DNA of 58,698 nt from Clostridia bacterium (GCA_003249555.1 QKIQ01000102.1:1-58698), one strand, 5' to 3'; counted from the first letter of the stretch, positions 1 through 9,562 are shown. Made by a program: numbers and translations. The notes: generated by a model not told the origin, from the sequence alone.

Positions 1-34
1 TATGTTTGTTCTTTTTCGAATACGTCTGTGACAT
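1..34 (-). CDS. 5' end of an unidentified gene running off the left edge
   Basis: An ATG at 34 on the minus strand is preceded by GGAGG (40-44) at a 5-base spacing, and the frame stays open to the edge for 11 codons (MSQTYSKKNKH). This is divergent from rpmE. Eleven residues are too few to identify a family. The call rests only on the ribosome binding site and the divergent layout. Confidence 0.4.
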   Translation of the reverse strand, partial: MSQTYSKKNKH

Positions 35-177
35 GGCATCCTCCGAATCCGAGAAAATTTCCCGATCTTAATTCTACTGGATGCCGTCGCAATTTAAATT
101 CCACTTATTTTTCCACTGTGGAATTTACTTTGGGAATTAACCTAGTTGCTTCTTTGCTTATTTCACAAAAATAACCG

Positions 178-205
178 TTGATTTTTCGCGAAGTTATGTT
201 ATAAT
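178..205 (+). promoter_or_regulatory. Promoter of rpmE
   Basis: TTGATT (178-183), a 16-base spacer and a perfect TATAAT (200-205) lie about 70 bases upstream of the rpmE start. This is a sigma-A type match read from the sequence. Start-site position is inferred. Confidence 0.65.
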
Positions 206-273
206 CATTTTTGTGACTTTTACGCTGGCAGCTTACATTTGCAGCCGGTTTTAAGAAATAGAGGTGAGTACAA

Positions 274-474
274 ATGAAACAAGGCATACATCCCGAGTAT
301 CATGAATGTACGGTCACATGTGCATGTGGTGCGACATTCAAAACGGGCTCGGTCAAAAAAGATCTAAAGATCGAAATTTGCTCTGAGTGCCATCCGTTCT
401 TCACCGGCAAACAGAAGCTGGTGGATACAGGCGGCCGTGTTGACCGTTTTAACAAAAGATACGGCATCAAATAG
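274..474 (+). CDS. rpmE: 50S ribosomal protein L31, zinc-binding type
   Basis: Ribosomal protein L31 of the large subunit. The 66 residues match the usual length, beginning [11 protein letters not shown], with Cys16 and Cys18 and a second pair at Cys36 and Cys39, the zinc-binding (C+) form of the protein. GAGGTGAG (261-268) precedes the ATG. The following genes (DUF1385 protein, prmC, prfA) are the usual clostridial neighbours. A strong terminator at 497-520 separates it from them, so it is probably transcribed alone. Zinc-type L31 is often replaced by a Cys-free paralogue when zinc is short; no such paralogue lies in this window. Confidence 0.97.
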   Translation: MKQGIHPEYHECTVTCACGATFKTGSVKKDLKIEICSECHPFFTGKQKLVDTGGRVDRFNKRYGIK

Positions 475-496
475 CAAACGTGATGTGATGTTTAAG

Positions 497-520
497 CAGA
501 CCGAAGCGACGGTCTGTTTT
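497..520 (+). terminator. Rho-independent terminator after rpmE
   Basis: A 7-bp stem (CAGACCG 497-503 with CGGTCTG 510-516), a 6-base loop and a TTTT tail. Confidence 0.85.
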
Positions 521-578
521 ACTTTCCGCTCAAAATGGTGTATACTTGTGGCACCTTAAACAAGAAATGAGGCGCATG

Positions 579-1598
579 ATGAAAAAATGCAATATCGGCG
601 GGCAGGGCGTGCTCGAAGGCGTGATGATGCGCTCGCCGTCAAAAAGCGGACTCGCGGTGCGAAAAGCTACTGGCGAAATTGTTTATGAGCGAGAAGATGT
701 AATGTCCGCAACAAAAAAGAACAAGTTTTTTGGATGGCCCATTGTGCGCGGTGTTGTCTCTTTTTTTGATATGATGGTTTTCGGGGTCAAGACAATCACC
801 AAATCGGCAAAATTATATGACGATACAGCTGAGGATTATGAACCCTCAAAATTTGAAAAATATATCGCCAAAAAGTCCGGCAAGGACGCGATGGATGTGG
901 CAATGGTGTTTGCCGTGATTTTGTCCATCTGTCTGGCTGTGGGCATCTTTTTTATACTGCCTACCGTTTTGGCGAACCTTTTACGTCCGCTAATTGCCTC
1001 ATCCATTTTGATGAATCTCATTGAAGGCGGCATCCGTCTTGCGTTGTTTTTAGGTTATGTGATGCTGATTACGTTTATCAAAGAGATCAAGCGTGTGTTT
1101 CAGTATCACGGCGCTGAGCACAAAACGATCAACTGCTTTGAGCATGAAGAACCGCTGATAGTAGAAAACATCCAAAAGTTCGCAACGCTGCATCCGCGCT
1201 GTGGGACAAGCTATCTGCTGCTTGTTATGGTGATTTCCATACTGCTGTTTTCACTGCTTGGGTGGAATCCGGCGTGGTTTGCGCGCATTGGACTAAGGCT
1301 GCTGATGCTGCCTGTGGTGGCGGGTGTGGCATATGAATTTTTGAAGTTCGCCGCCAAGGGGGATTCGCTGTTCTTCCGCATTATCCGCTGGCCTGGTATG
1401 ATGTTGCAGAAGCTGACCACATCTAATCCGGACGATAGCATGGTGGAAACCGCGATTGTCGCTTTCCGTGCGGCGCAGGAAGAAGTGACCGACGAAGAGC
1501 TGGCTGAGTTGGCGAAGAGTTTTTACCGACCCGTTGCTAAAAAGGCGGAAGAGGAAACGAAAGAGACTTTGGAACCGGCAACCCAGACGGAAGAATAA
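579..1598 (+). CDS. DUF1385 membrane protein (YqhQ-like)
   Basis: A 339-residue membrane protein of the DUF1385/YqhQ family, whose biochemical role is not established. The N-terminus shows the family signature GGQGVLEGVMMR, and the middle carries YHGAEHKTINCFEHE, a conserved His/Glu-rich stretch. Four or more hydrophobic segments are visible (about residues 105-135, 155-175, 215-240, 250-275). The C-terminal 60 residues are charged and probably cytoplasmic. An upstream TTG at 546 stays in frame but has no ribosome binding site. GAGG (569-572) best fits the second of two adjacent ATGs (576 or 579). It is followed after 7 bases by prmC, as in other Clostridia, so co-transcription with prmC-prfA is likely. 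Confidence 0.9.
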   Translation: MKKCNIGGQGVLEGVMMRSPSKSGLAVRKATGEIVYEREDVMSATKKNKFFGWPIVRGVVSFFDMMVFGVKTITKSAKLYDDTAEDYEPSKFEKYIAKKSGKDAMDVAMVFAVILSICLAVGIFFILPTVLANLLRPLIASSILMNLIEGGIRLALFLGYVMLITFIKEIKRVFQYHGAEHKTINCFEHEEPLIVENIQKFATLHPRCGTSYLLLVMVISILLFSLLGWNPAWFARIGLRLLMLPVVAGVAYEFLKFAAKGDSLFFRIIRWPGMMLQKLTTSNPDDSMVETAIVAFRAAQEEVTDEELAELAKSFYRPVAKKAEEETKETLEPATQTEE

Positions 1599-1605
1599 TA
1601 AACGC

Positions 1606-2430
1606 ATGGCAACGGCAAAACACGCGTATGCATTAGTCAAGAAAACGCTTGAGATGGCTGGCATTTCAGAACCGGACGCGAAAGCACGTGTCATTGTCGC
1701 CGAGGCGCTTGGCATAGGGCTTGCCGATATCTTTGTCTGTGCAAATGTGGATAATGTCGCGTTAAATGTAATAGATACGATGGCGCATAGGTGTGCCGCC
1801 GGCGAGCCTGTCGAATATGTGACAGGTCGCGCGTATTTCAGGTATATCACTGTATCTGTCACGCCCGATGTGCTGATACCGCGTCAGGAAACCGAGCTTG
1901 TCGTCGAAGAAGCGATTCATTTGATTCGTGCAAACGGATACAAACGTGCGCTGGATATGTGCACGGGCAGCGGTTGCATGGCGTTGTCAGCGCAAACAGA
2001 GACAGGCATACAGGCAGACGCGTGCGACTTAAGTGAAAAAGCGCTGACCATTGCGAGCAAGAACGCAAGAATGACCAATGCGGTTGTCCGTTTTTTTTTG
2101 AGCGATATGTTTGTCTCGGTGACAGACGTGTATGATATTATCATGTGCAATCCGCCGTACGTGAGCGACAGTGAGTATGAAACGCTGGAGGCGGGCGTGC
2201 GGCTTTTTGAACCGCGATTGGCGCTGACAGCGGGGGACGGTCTTCAGTTTTACCGTATTCTTGCCAAAGAGGCCGGTCAGTTCTTAAATGAAGGCGGTGC
2301 GCTGGTGCTGGAAATCGGTGCCGGGCAGGGAGCAGACGTAGCCGCGATGCTTGAAGCAGGCGGTTTTTGCGGCGTGACATGTAAAAAAGATTATGCAGGG
2401 CGCGATAGAATCATCACAGCCCGAAGATAA
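1606..2430 (+). CDS. prmC: Release factor glutamine methyltransferase PrmC
   Basis: PrmC uses S-adenosylmethionine to methylate the Gln of the GGQ motif in release factors; its substrate RF1 is encoded next. The 274-residue protein shows the order expected: a helical N-terminal domain (1-85), IPRQETE (91-97), the SAM-binding DMCTGSG (117-123) and the catalytic NPPY (182-185). The ATG at 1606 fits the family start; a longer open frame from 1534 adds a Lys/Arg-rich tail that is not typical. The ribosome binding site is weak, so translational coupling to the gene 7 bases upstream is plausible. A run of nine T (2091-2099) lies inside the gene and encodes Phe-Phe-Leu. Confidence 0.95.
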   Translation: MATAKHAYALVKKTLEMAGISEPDAKARVIVAEALGIGLADIFVCANVDNVALNVIDTMAHRCAAGEPVEYVTGRAYFRYITVSVTPDVLIPRQETELVVEEAIHLIRANGYKRALDMCTGSGCMALSAQTETGIQADACDLSEKALTIASKNARMTNAVVRFFLSDMFVSVTDVYDIIMCNPPYVSDSEYETLEAGVRLFEPRLALTAGDGLQFYRILAKEAGQFLNEGGALVLEIGAGQGADVAAMLEAGGFCGVTCKKDYAGRDRIITARR

Positions 2431-2440
2431 CAGGTGTTTT

Positions 2441-3508
2441 ATGTTTGATAAGCTGGAAACAAGTAAAAAAAGATTTTTGGAGCTCGAGAATGAGCTTGCA
2501 AAAAGTGATGTGCTTGCGAATCAGGAACTGTATACAAAGCTCGTTAAAGAGCATTCGTCCCTATCTGATGTGGTGAACAAGTACAACGAGTATATTGACA
2601 ACCACACGGAGATAGACGATCTGAAGGTTATGGCGCTGGATAGAGATGAGGAGATTGCGGCGATGGCAAAGGAAGAGCTCAGCCAGCGTCAGCAGAATGA
2701 AAAGAAAATTGTTGAGGAACTCAAGCTGCTGCTTGTTCCCAAAGACCCAAACGACGATAAAAACGTGGTTCTCGAAATCAGAGCCGGTACGGGCGGGGAT
2801 GAAGCGGCGCTGTTTGGCAGCGACCTTTGGCGCATGTATACACGCTATGCGGAACGTGCGGGTTTTGCGATGGAGCGGTTGGGTTCCAATATTACCGAAC
2901 TGGGCGGTGTTAAGGAACTGACATTGCTGATATCAGGCAAAGGCGCATATTCTCGGCTTAAATATGAAAGCGGCGTTCACCGTGTGCAACGTGTGCCCGA
3001 AACGGAATCATCCGGGCGTATTCATACGTCCGCGGCGACGGTGGCGGTGCTGCCCGAGGCCGAGGATGTGGACATCGAAATCAACCCGAATGACTTGCGC
3101 GTCGATGTATACCGCTCGTCGGGCAACGGCGGCCAGAGCGTGAACACCACGGACTCTGCAGTGCGCATTACGCATGAGCCGACAGGTCTGGTGGTGACGT
3201 GTCAGGACGAAAAATCACAGCTTAAAAACAAGGAAAAGGCAATGAAGGTGTTAAAAGCGCGGCTGTACGACATTGCCAAGCAAGCGCAGGAGAAAGAGCT
3301 GTCGCAGAACCGCAAGAGTCAGATTGGTTCCGGCGATAGAAGCGAGCGCATCAGAACATACAACTTCCCACAGGGACGTGTGACGGATCACCGTATATCA
3401 CTCACGCTCTATAAGCTGGATCAATTCCTGGACGGCGACATGAACGAGATGATCGATGCGCTGGCCATTGCGGAAAAGACCAAGATGCTCACCGAGCAGG
3501 AATCATAG
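2441..3508 (+). CDS. prfA: Peptide chain release factor 1
   Basis: RF1 reads UAA and UAG stop codons and triggers release of the finished chain. The 355-residue protein has the catalytic GGQ at 230-232 and the codon-recognition tripeptide PET at 186-188, in the RF1 context [16 protein letters not shown]2 would have SPF there. The N-terminal 100 residues are coiled-coil rich, as usual. The ATG at 2441 is chosen over an in-frame start at 2393 because it gives the standard length and has AGGTG upstream. It starts 10 bases after prmC, the enzyme that modifies it. The downstream signal peptidase gene converges on it with only a 24-base gap and no clear terminator between them. Confidence 0.98.
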   Translation: MFDKLETSKKRFLELENELAKSDVLANQELYTKLVKEHSSLSDVVNKYNEYIDNHTEIDDLKVMALDRDEEIAAMAKEELSQRQQNEKKIVEELKLLLVPKDPNDDKNVVLEIRAGTGGDEAALFGSDLWRMYTRYAERAGFAMERLGSNITELGGVKELTLLISGKGAYSRLKYESGVHRVQRVPETESSGRIHTSAATVAVLPEAEDVDIEINPNDLRVDVYRSSGNGGQSVNTTDSAVRITHEPTGLVVTCQDEKSQLKNKEKAMKVLKARLYDIAKQAQEKELSQNRKSQIGSGDRSERIRTYNFPQGRVTDHRISLTLYKLDQFLDGDMNEMIDALAIAEKTKMLTEQES

Positions 3509-3532
3509 GGTGGCATCGTTTTCTTTGATGGA

Positions 3533-4099
3533 TTACAGCCCATGTATCTGATCCGGCGGCCAGATCACGAACAACGCTTTGCCCTTGACCATATCAAGCG
3601 CGAGCGGGCCGACGCTGCGAGAATCCACGGACACATTGCGGTTATCGCCCATCACATATATACAGCCCTCAGGCACAACGGTTTCGGGAAGCGTGCCTTC
3701 AATGTAATCTGAGAAATAGGTTTTATCGGGTTCTCCGTTAATAGTAAGCACACCGTCTTTGACTTCCAGCGTATCACCCTGTACGCCAATCACACGCTTG
3801 ACGTATGTGGCGCTGCTGTTCGGGAAAGAACAAATGACCACATCGCCGTAAGCGGGCTGCTGGAACCAGTAGGTGACACGCTCCATAAACACATAGTTGT
3901 TTGAGTAGAGTGTGGGTTCCATGGAGGATTGGCTGATGCTCACGAACTCAAAAACAAAAAGCCGCAGCATCAGCGCGATCGTGATGGCGATGGTCATTGA
4001 AATGACCCATCCGCGTGTTTCGCTGCGCCTAGCTTCAGCTTTCAGATCCATGCGTGTGGCGGTCTGGTCGTTATCTGTAAACATGTCGTTCTGTCTCAT
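3533..4099 (-). CDS. lepB: Signal peptidase I, second copy of a tandem pair
   Basis: Type I signal peptidase, removing signal peptides at the outer face of the membrane by a Ser/Lys dyad. In 188 residues it has a charged cytoplasmic start, one membrane segment (about 31-53), the catalytic Ser59 in SSMEPTL, Lys101 in YVKRVIG, and the conserved MGDNRN box. It is 67 bases downstream of a close paralogue in the same direction, and the two align along the whole length including the acidic N-terminus and the PPxxI-GL end. AAGGGG about 10 bases upstream of the ATG may serve as ribosome binding site. Both catalytic residues are intact, so both copies are probably active. Confidence 0.94.
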   Translation of the reverse strand: MRQNDMFTDNDQTATRMDLKAEARRSETRGWVISMTIAITIALMLRLFVFEFVSISQSSMEPTLYSNNYVFMERVTYWFQQPAYGDVVICSFPNSSATYVKRVIGVQGDTLEVKDGVLTINGEPDKTYFSDYIEGTLPETVVPEGCIYVMGDNRNVSVDSRSVGPLALDMVKGKALFVIWPPDQIHGL

Positions 4100-4166
4100 T
4101 AGATTTAAACCCCTTAATTAAGATCAATTTTCACCACCACAATAATTTTTCAACCTATATGCGATT

Positions 4167-4760
4167 TTATAAGCCGCCGATTTCTTTGGGCGGCCAGATC
4201 ACAAACAGCGCTTTGCCCAGCACCATATTGTTTTTAATCGGCCCGACGGTGTCAAAGCGCGAATCCATCGACTGATTGCGGTTGTCCCCCATCACGAAAA
4301 CACAGTTGTCTGGCACCACAGTGGGCGGCAAAGTGTCTTCTATGTATCCGGAAAAATAGGTTTTGTCTTCTTTGCCGTTAATATATAGTGTGCCGTCCTT
4401 AACCTCGAGTACATCGCCAGCCACGCCGATCACGCGCTTCACGTAAGTCGCGGTGCTGCTTGGAAACTTGCAGATGACCACATCGCCGTATGCCGGTTTA
4501 TCAAACCAATAAGTCACTTTTTCCATAAATACATATTCGTTTGAATATAGCGTGGGTTGCATGGAAGGCCCCGATACGCTGATGAATTCAAACACAAACA
4601 GCCTGAGTAGAAGCGCGATAGTCAATGCAACCACCAATGAGATTATCCAGTTTCGGGTCTCGTTTCTCTTAGCGTCTTTTTTTATTTTCATGCGCGTATG
4701 CTGCTGTTCATTATCTTCCAGCACATCGTCATTATCTTCAAACATATCGTCATTTCTCAT
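4167..4760 (-). CDS. lepB: Signal peptidase I, first copy of a tandem pair
   Basis: Type I signal peptidase of 197 residues: membrane segment about 38-60, catalytic Ser66 in GPSMQPTL, Lys108 in YVKRVIG, and MGDNRNQSMDSR. The start overlaps the end of the DUF951 gene by 11 bases, which suggests translational coupling, and the whole set mscS, DUF951, lepB, lepB appears to be one minus-strand operon. Compared with its downstream copy it has a longer acidic N-terminal tail and a different sequence after the MGDNRN box (FDTVGPIKNN against SVGPLALD). That is the region where paralogues most often differ in substrate handling, but any specialisation is inference. Confidence 0.95.
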   Translation of the reverse strand: MRNDDMFEDNDDVLEDNEQQHTRMKIKKDAKRNETRNWIISLVVALTIALLLRLFVFEFISVSGPSMQPTLYSNEYVFMEKVTYWFDKPAYGDVVICKFPSSTATYVKRVIGVAGDVLEVKDGTLYINGKEDKTYFSGYIEDTLPPTVVPDNCVFVMGDNRNQSMDSRFDTVGPIKNNMVLGKALFVIWPPKEIGGL

Positions 4761-4935
4761 CTTGCAGTATCCTTTTCAATCTTTTGACGAAAACTTCATG
4801 AGGAAGCATGACGATATGTCCGCATCCCAAACACTTGATTTTCACATCCATTCCGACACGGATGATTCGCCATTTATTTTCGCCGCACGGATGCGGTTTT
4901 TTAAGCTGGACCACATCAGACAGTTGATATTGCAC
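4750..4935 (-). CDS. DUF951 small zinc-finger-like protein
   Basis: A 61-residue protein of the DUF951 (YyzM-like) family. It shows the family hallmark KKPHPCG near the start and IKCLGCGHIVMLPHE in the middle; Cys17, Cys35 and Cys38 could bind metal. The function is unknown. In many Firmicutes the gene sits next to mscS, as it does here: mscS ends 12 bases upstream. Its 3' end overlaps the following signal peptidase gene. Confidence 0.9.
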   Translation of the reverse strand: MQYQLSDVVQLKKPHPCGENKWRIIRVGMDVKIKCLGCGHIVMLPHEVFVKRLKRILQDEK

Positions 4936-4947
4936 AAAAGCCCTCCG

Positions 4948-5817
4948 TTATTTATTGACGACGATGCGATGAGGAAATGGGAGGGTGACGCCGTTTTTGT
5001 CAAACGCTTCTTTAATTATCCTGCGAAGTGCGCGCTCCGTTTCCCAATGCGTTAGCGGGGTGACACGCATAATCATTCTCAGCACCATTTCCGAGTCGCC
5101 AAATTCTATTATACCGAGTACACGGGGTTCTTCAAGTATATTATCATGAGCCGCCATATAATCCAATCCTGCGTCCTGCATGAGTTTGCCTGCCAGCTCA
5201 ATATCGGTATCCAAAGAAACCGGCATATCTATGATTGCAAGATGACCCCCGCGTGAATAATTAATCACCGTGTCAATGCTTCCGTTGGGGATTGTGACGA
5301 ATTCGCCCGTAAACTTAATGATCGTTGTGGTGCGCAGTGTGATAGATTCCACCGTACCTTCATTGTCTGCGATTTTCACATATTCGCCCACGGTAAGCTG
5401 ATTTTCAAACAGCATAAACATGCCGGACATGATGTCTTTCACGAGGCTTTGCGCACCCAATGCAATCACAATACCGCCGATGCCTGCGGCAGCCAGCATA
5501 GAGCTGATTACATCGCCAAGACCGACGACCCCGAGTATGCCCATGACGGCAAAGAAATAGATAGCGTATTTGACGATGGAATTTGTGACGGTTTGAACAG
5601 TTCCGGCTTTTTTGGCAATTGCTGAATTCGGCTTTCGGTCTGTCTGTTTTTTGACCACCCGCCGCGTTACACGCTTCACCACAGCGATGATTATTCCCGC
5701 AAGCACGATAATGCCGGCAATTTTTATGAGAGCAATCAAAACATCATCCGCATACTGGCCGATGTTATCAAAAAAATCCGAGATGTTTGTTAACACGTTT
5801 GAAAAGAACTTGCTCAC
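4948..5817 (-). CDS. mscS: Small-conductance mechanosensitive channel, MscS family
   Basis: A membrane channel that opens under tension and protects cells from osmotic downshock. The 289-residue protein has an N-terminal membrane helix (about 24-48), two further helices (about 75-100 and 105-135) of which the last is the Gly/Ala-rich pore helix (SSMLAAAGIGGIVIALGAQ), then the soluble beta domain with FENQLTVGEYVKI and VESITLRTTTI. The start is a GTG at 5817: AGGAGA sits 6 bases upstream, whereas the in-frame ATG at 5892 would add an untypical tail and overlap the promoter. It heads the operon with DUF951 and the two signal peptidases. Confidence 0.93.
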   Translation of the reverse strand: MSKFFSNVLTNISDFFDNIGQYADDVLIALIKIAGIIVLAGIIIAVVKRVTRRVVKKQTDRKPNSAIAKKAGTVQTVTNSIVKYAIYFFAVMGILGVVGLGDVISSMLAAAGIGGIVIALGAQSLVKDIMSGMFMLFENQLTVGEYVKIADNEGTVESITLRTTTIIKFTGEFVTIPNGSIDTVINYSRGGHLAIIDMPVSLDTDIELAGKLMQDAGLDYMAAHDNILEEPRVLGIIEFGDSEMVLRMIMRVTPLTHWETERALRRIIKEAFDKNGVTLPFPHRIVVNK

Positions 5818-5850
5818 TTGCGCTCTCCTCTTAAAAATGATACTGTCCTC

Positions 5851-5880
5851 ATTATAGCAGAAAATGGCGTGCAAGGCCAA
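5851..5880 (-). promoter_or_regulatory. Promoter of the mscS operon
   Basis: On the minus strand TTGGCC (5880-5875), an 18-base spacer and TATAAT (5856-5851) lie about 35 bases before the GTG start. Confidence 0.55.
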
Positions 5881-5888
5881 TATCTTTA

Positions 5889-8024
5889 TCAATCGCGATA
5901 CATGTGACGACCGATACGTATAAACACACGGCCCAGCGTTTTGCGAAGGCTTTTCCCTGTGTTGTGAAGCCAGCGATTATGCTGATTTTTGTCAAAATCC
6001 GCGCATAGTGCGTACTGAACCATTTGGCTGTCGCTGATGCCGCTGTCTGCTTTCAGGCGTGAATAACCGCCGTCCGGCTGCATAATACGTCCCTTGGCGC
6101 AATCGCAAAGCTGCATGACCATCATTTGTTTTAGCTGCAAAGCGATACGTCTGTCCATAATGGGACATAAAACCTCCATCCGTGAATTGAGATTTCTCGT
6201 CATCAGGTCTGCGGAGGATATGAACAGTGAATCGCTGTGAGAAAACCAATATATGCGCGCGTGCTCCAAAAACCGCCCCACAATACTCACTATGCGTACA
6301 TTGTCCGTGAGGCCCTCAACCGGCGCTTTCAGACAGCAAATACCGCGCACGTTTAAATCGATTTTCACGCCCGCTTGTGAAGCTTCTATGAGTTTATCTA
6401 TCATCTCTTTGTCGGAAAGGGCATTGATTTTCATCATGATATGTCCGCTGCCGCCATTTCGCACGGCGAAAATTTCATCGTCAATAAGACGGCAGAGCAT
6501 TTGACGAATGCCGTTTGGAGATACGCTCAGCGTCTTATAAGACCCAGCTAAAGCGCCTGCGCCGATTTCCCGAAAGAAAAGGATGATGTCATTTGCGATG
6601 TCGATATTTGATGTGAGCAGACCGACATCCGAATAGATCCGCGTTGTGGTTTCGTTGTAGTTGCCGGTGGATATATGGGCGGTATGCCTTAGCCCTTTGG
6701 GTGTGGTGCGCGTGACGAGCAGCAGCTTGGCATGAACCTTGAGCCCGTCTGTGCCATAGATAACGCGGCAACCTGACTCTTCAAGAGCGGCGGCCCAGCC
6801 AATGTTGCTTTCCTCATCAAATCGTGCTTTCAGCTCCACCACGACGGTCACATCCTTACCGTTTTGGGCGGCGGTGGTGAGATAGCGGACAACTTCGGAT
6901 TGACAGGATACCCGGTACAGCGTTTGTCGTATAGCCACAACACTCTGATCAAAAGCGGCCTCGCGCAGCAACGCAAGCACCGCGTCAAAATCCATATACG
7001 GATGAATCATCAAGTGGTCGCGGCTGCGTGTGAGAGAAATCACGCTGTCACCCCGGCGGAGGCTCGGTACATATGTGTGACTCAAATCCTTGTATAATAG
7101 GTGGGCGAAGCCTGAGGAGCGAGCCGTATCGATAAGTGGGCTTGCCGATCTCAAGTTAAGCGGGCTTGCCTCGCAAAATATCTGATTGTCTTTTAGTTCA
7201 AGACGTTTTATAAGCATTCGGGTGAGCTTTGAGTTTGCAGGTAGACTGGATTGCAGCCGAACGGGCTCAAGGCGTTTTCTTTTTTCGAGTATACGTGCCA
7301 TGGCCTGACGGTAATCGGTGTTGTCGGACAGTGCGGTGTCATCAAGCACAATATCCGCATTGCGCGTCACGCGGTAGATACCCTGCTCAGCAACCTCGTA
7401 TTTAGGGAAGATGTCAGATGAAAACCATGCGGCGGCGTCTTCGGTGAAAAAAAAGCTCAGGTTTTCTTCTGGCGTGAAAATGATTTTGGGCGCTGCATCA
7501 GGGAAAAGAATTAGACCGAGTTTATCGTTGTTTTTGCCTTTTATTCTTACAGCCGCAAACGACGCACCGTTTGGAAGAAACGGAAAAGGATGCTTCAAAT
7601 CCACCACCACAGCTGTGATAAGCGGTACGATCGTTTCCAGATATTTTTTTTTGAGGGCGGTCAGATGACGGCCTTGCATACGTGAAGGATTCAGCCGCAC
7701 GATGCCCGTTTCACTGAGAGAGGCAAACAACTGCTTTTGCGTTTTTTGATAGTCATCTGCCATGCTGTGAACGATGCCCAGGGCTATGGCAAGCTGCTGA
7801 GCGGGCGTGAGGCCGGTGAGTGCGTCTTTAACGCTGACGCCGGTGAGCACCTCATCCATCAACCCTCCTATGCGTACCATGAAAAATTCGTCGAGGTTGG
7901 AGCTGTAGATAGATAAGAACCTAAGCCGTTCTAGCAGCGGATTGCGCGTGTCTTGTGCTTCTTCCAGTACGCGTCGGTTAAATTCAAGCCAGCTGACTTC
8001 CCTGTTTATATATGGTGATTCCAT
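5889..8024 (-). CDS. ppk1: Polyphosphate kinase 1
   Basis: PPK1 reversibly transfers the ATP gamma-phosphate to inorganic polyphosphate chains through a phosphohistidine. The 711 residues match the family. The N-terminal domain begins NREVSWLEFNRRVLEEA and SSNLDEFFMVR; the catalytic part has GLKVHAKLLLV with the likely phosphorylated His431, and HISTGNYNETTTRIYSD downstream. The ATG at 8024 is preceded by AGGGAG at 7 bases; longer frames lack a site. It converges on mscS: its stop is about 70 bases upstream of the mscS start, on the same strand, and it is divergent from the foldase gene. No ppx or ppk2 is adjacent. Confidence 0.96.
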   Translation of the reverse strand: MESPYINREVSWLEFNRRVLEEAQDTRNPLLERLRFLSIYSSNLDEFFMVRIGGLMDEVLTGVSVKDALTGLTPAQQLAIALGIVHSMADDYQKTQKQLFASLSETGIVRLNPSRMQGRHLTALKKKYLETIVPLITAVVVDLKHPFPFLPNGASFAAVRIKGKNNDKLGLILFPDAAPKIIFTPEENLSFFFTEDAAAWFSSDIFPKYEVAEQGIYRVTRNADIVLDDTALSDNTDYRQAMARILEKRKRLEPVRLQSSLPANSKLTRMLIKRLELKDNQIFCEASPLNLRSASPLIDTARSSGFAHLLYKDLSHTYVPSLRRGDSVISLTRSRDHLMIHPYMDFDAVLALLREAAFDQSVVAIRQTLYRVSCQSEVVRYLTTAAQNGKDVTVVVELKARFDEESNIGWAAALEESGCRVIYGTDGLKVHAKLLLVTRTTPKGLRHTAHISTGNYNETTTRIYSDVGLLTSNIDIANDIILFFREIGAGALAGSYKTLSVSPNGIRQMLCRLIDDEIFAVRNGGSGHIMMKINALSDKEMIDKLIEASQAGVKIDLNVRGICCLKAPVEGLTDNVRIVSIVGRFLEHARIYWFSHSDSLFISSADLMTRNLNSRMEVLCPIMDRRIALQLKQMMVMQLCDCAKGRIMQPDGGYSRLKADSGISDSQMVQYALCADFDKNQHNRWLHNTGKSLRKTLGRVFIRIGRHMYRD

Positions 8025-8155
8025 ATTAAAACTCCCTACTAATCTATGCCAGTATTTCATTTTATCCCGTTTGAGGCATTTCCAGTCATAAAGTGAGTTT
8101 GCATATTGCGTAAGGGTTCGGATATTTACAATTTGTTCATAAGGATGTATTGTTA

Positions 8156-8183
8156 TTGTCAAAAGATTATGAAACAATAGGAT
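8156..8183 (+). promoter_or_regulatory. Possible promoter of the foldase gene
   Basis: TTGTCA (8156-8161), a 16-base spacer and TAGGAT (8178-8183), 25 bases before the TTG start. A moderate match. Confidence 0.4.
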
Positions 8184-8208
8184 GAATAATTGACTGGAGG
8201 ATGAACCA

Positions 8209-9432
8209 TTGAACAAGAGATTTCTGACCCTGCTGGGTATCATCATGGCAATACTGATGCTATTTGGTGCCTGCGCGGTCAAAGAGACCGAAGAAACAGC
8301 GACTGCAAGCACTTCACCCGAAGCCACCGAAAATCCGGTTGTGGCAGAGGTGAACGGGGAGTCCATATATTATGATGAGTATTATACACTGTATGCGAGC
8401 GCATGCGCGCAGTATGGCATAGCGGAAGATGATGAGGCAAATGGCGGATTTATCAAGGACATGATTCTGGATTCATTGGTCAATGAAAAGATATTGGCGC
8501 AGAAGCTTACCGAAAATGGTTATATGGATTTGACGGAAGAACAGCTTGCGGAGGCTGAGCAGAGCGCACAGGCCGATCTTGATTCATACATCGATTATTA
8601 CTATGGCGCCGAGATTGAATCCCAGCTTGGTGAGGATTATACGGATGAGCAATATCAGGAGGCAAAAGCGCCTTATCAAGAGCAGCTGCTTACGGGTATG
8701 GGTTTTACCATGGAGGATTTTGTGGTTTCGTATAAGCTTCAGATAGCGCAGGAATCAGCGAAACTAGCGCTGGTGGGCGATATTTTACCCACGGATGAAG
8801 AGGTCCAGGCGAAATTTGATGAAGAAGTGGCCGCTGACAAAGAATCTATGGATGCCGATCCCACACAATATGGTTCTACTGTTTCAAGCGGAGCCACAGC
8901 GTACTACGTGCCGGCTGGAGTCAGGACGGTGCGTCAGGTGCTCATCAAAATTGATGATGACGCTTCGGGTGCCATTTCGGTGCTCCGCGAACAGGGCTAC
9001 GACGATCAAGCCGATTATCTGCTGGAAAAGGCGCTCGCGGATATCCAGGGAGAGGCTGACGACGTGCTGGCCAAGCTAAAATCCGGCAGCATCACTTTTG
9101 ATGAAGCGATTACCACATATAACGATGATCCGGGGATGTCTGAAAGCGGATATCCTGTGATGGAGGGCAGCACGACTTATGTGGAATCGTTTACGACGGG
9201 TGCAATGAGTTTAGCGGCAGTCGGAGATTTTACCGATTTGGTGTCGTCGGATTACGGATATCACATCATCGAATACTTCAGCGATGTGCCTGCAGGTGCG
9301 GTATCGTTTGACTCTGTGAAGGATGGAATCTATGATTCGCTTGTCGCCACGATGCAGGGTGAAGCATGGCAGAAGATCATTGACGAATGGACTGAAACGT
9401 CCAACGTGGAAAAATACGAAGAGAACATGTAA
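8209..9432 (+). CDS. PrsA/SurA-like peptidyl-prolyl isomerase lipoprotein
   Basis: A surface lipoprotein expected to assist folding of exported proteins. The 407 residues start with a lipoprotein signal ending FGAC (Cys22). A SurA-like N-terminal helical region follows, with the typical VAEVNGESIYYDEYYTLY at about 45-62. The rotamase (parvulin) domain starts near 240 with RTVRQVLIKID and shows GYHIIEYF late, the family's C-terminal strand. The insert between them is long and very acidic, so isomerase activity is not certain. The start is a TTG: GGAGG (8196-8200) lies 8 bases upstream and no better ATG exists. A strong terminator follows. Confidence 0.88.
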   Translation: MNKRFLTLLGIIMAILMLFGACAVKETEETATASTSPEATENPVVAEVNGESIYYDEYYTLYASACAQYGIAEDDEANGGFIKDMILDSLVNEKILAQKLTENGYMDLTEEQLAEAEQSAQADLDSYIDYYYGAEIESQLGEDYTDEQYQEAKAPYQEQLLTGMGFTMEDFVVSYKLQIAQESAKLALVGDILPTDEEVQAKFDEEVAADKESMDADPTQYGSTVSSGATAYYVPAGVRTVRQVLIKIDDDASGAISVLREQGYDDQADYLLEKALADIQGEADDVLAKLKSGSITFDEAITTYNDDPGMSESGYPVMEGSTTYVESFTTGAMSLAAVGDFTDLVSSDYGYHIIEYFSDVPAGAVSFDSVKDGIYDSLVATMQGEAWQKIIDEWTETSNVEKYEENM

Positions 9433-9440
9433 ATGCGCTT

Positions 9441-9484
9441 AGCACAAGGCCTTTTTCATAGACAGGAAGGCCTTGTGCTTTTTC
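9441..9484 (+). terminator. Rho-independent terminator after the foldase gene
   Basis: A 12-bp perfect stem (9441-9452 with 9468-9479) and a T-rich tail. Confidence 0.9.
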
Positions 9485-9562
9485 TCAGGAAGAGTCGTTT
9501 TTACATATATTATAGTAAAGTATAACGGCTTGATATTGCCGCGAATATTTTAAAAAAACATG

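Noticed and set aside
2091-2099. Run of nine T in prmC as a programmed frameshift site
   Set aside because: The frame is continuous through it and the downstream motifs are in frame; no alternative product is evident.
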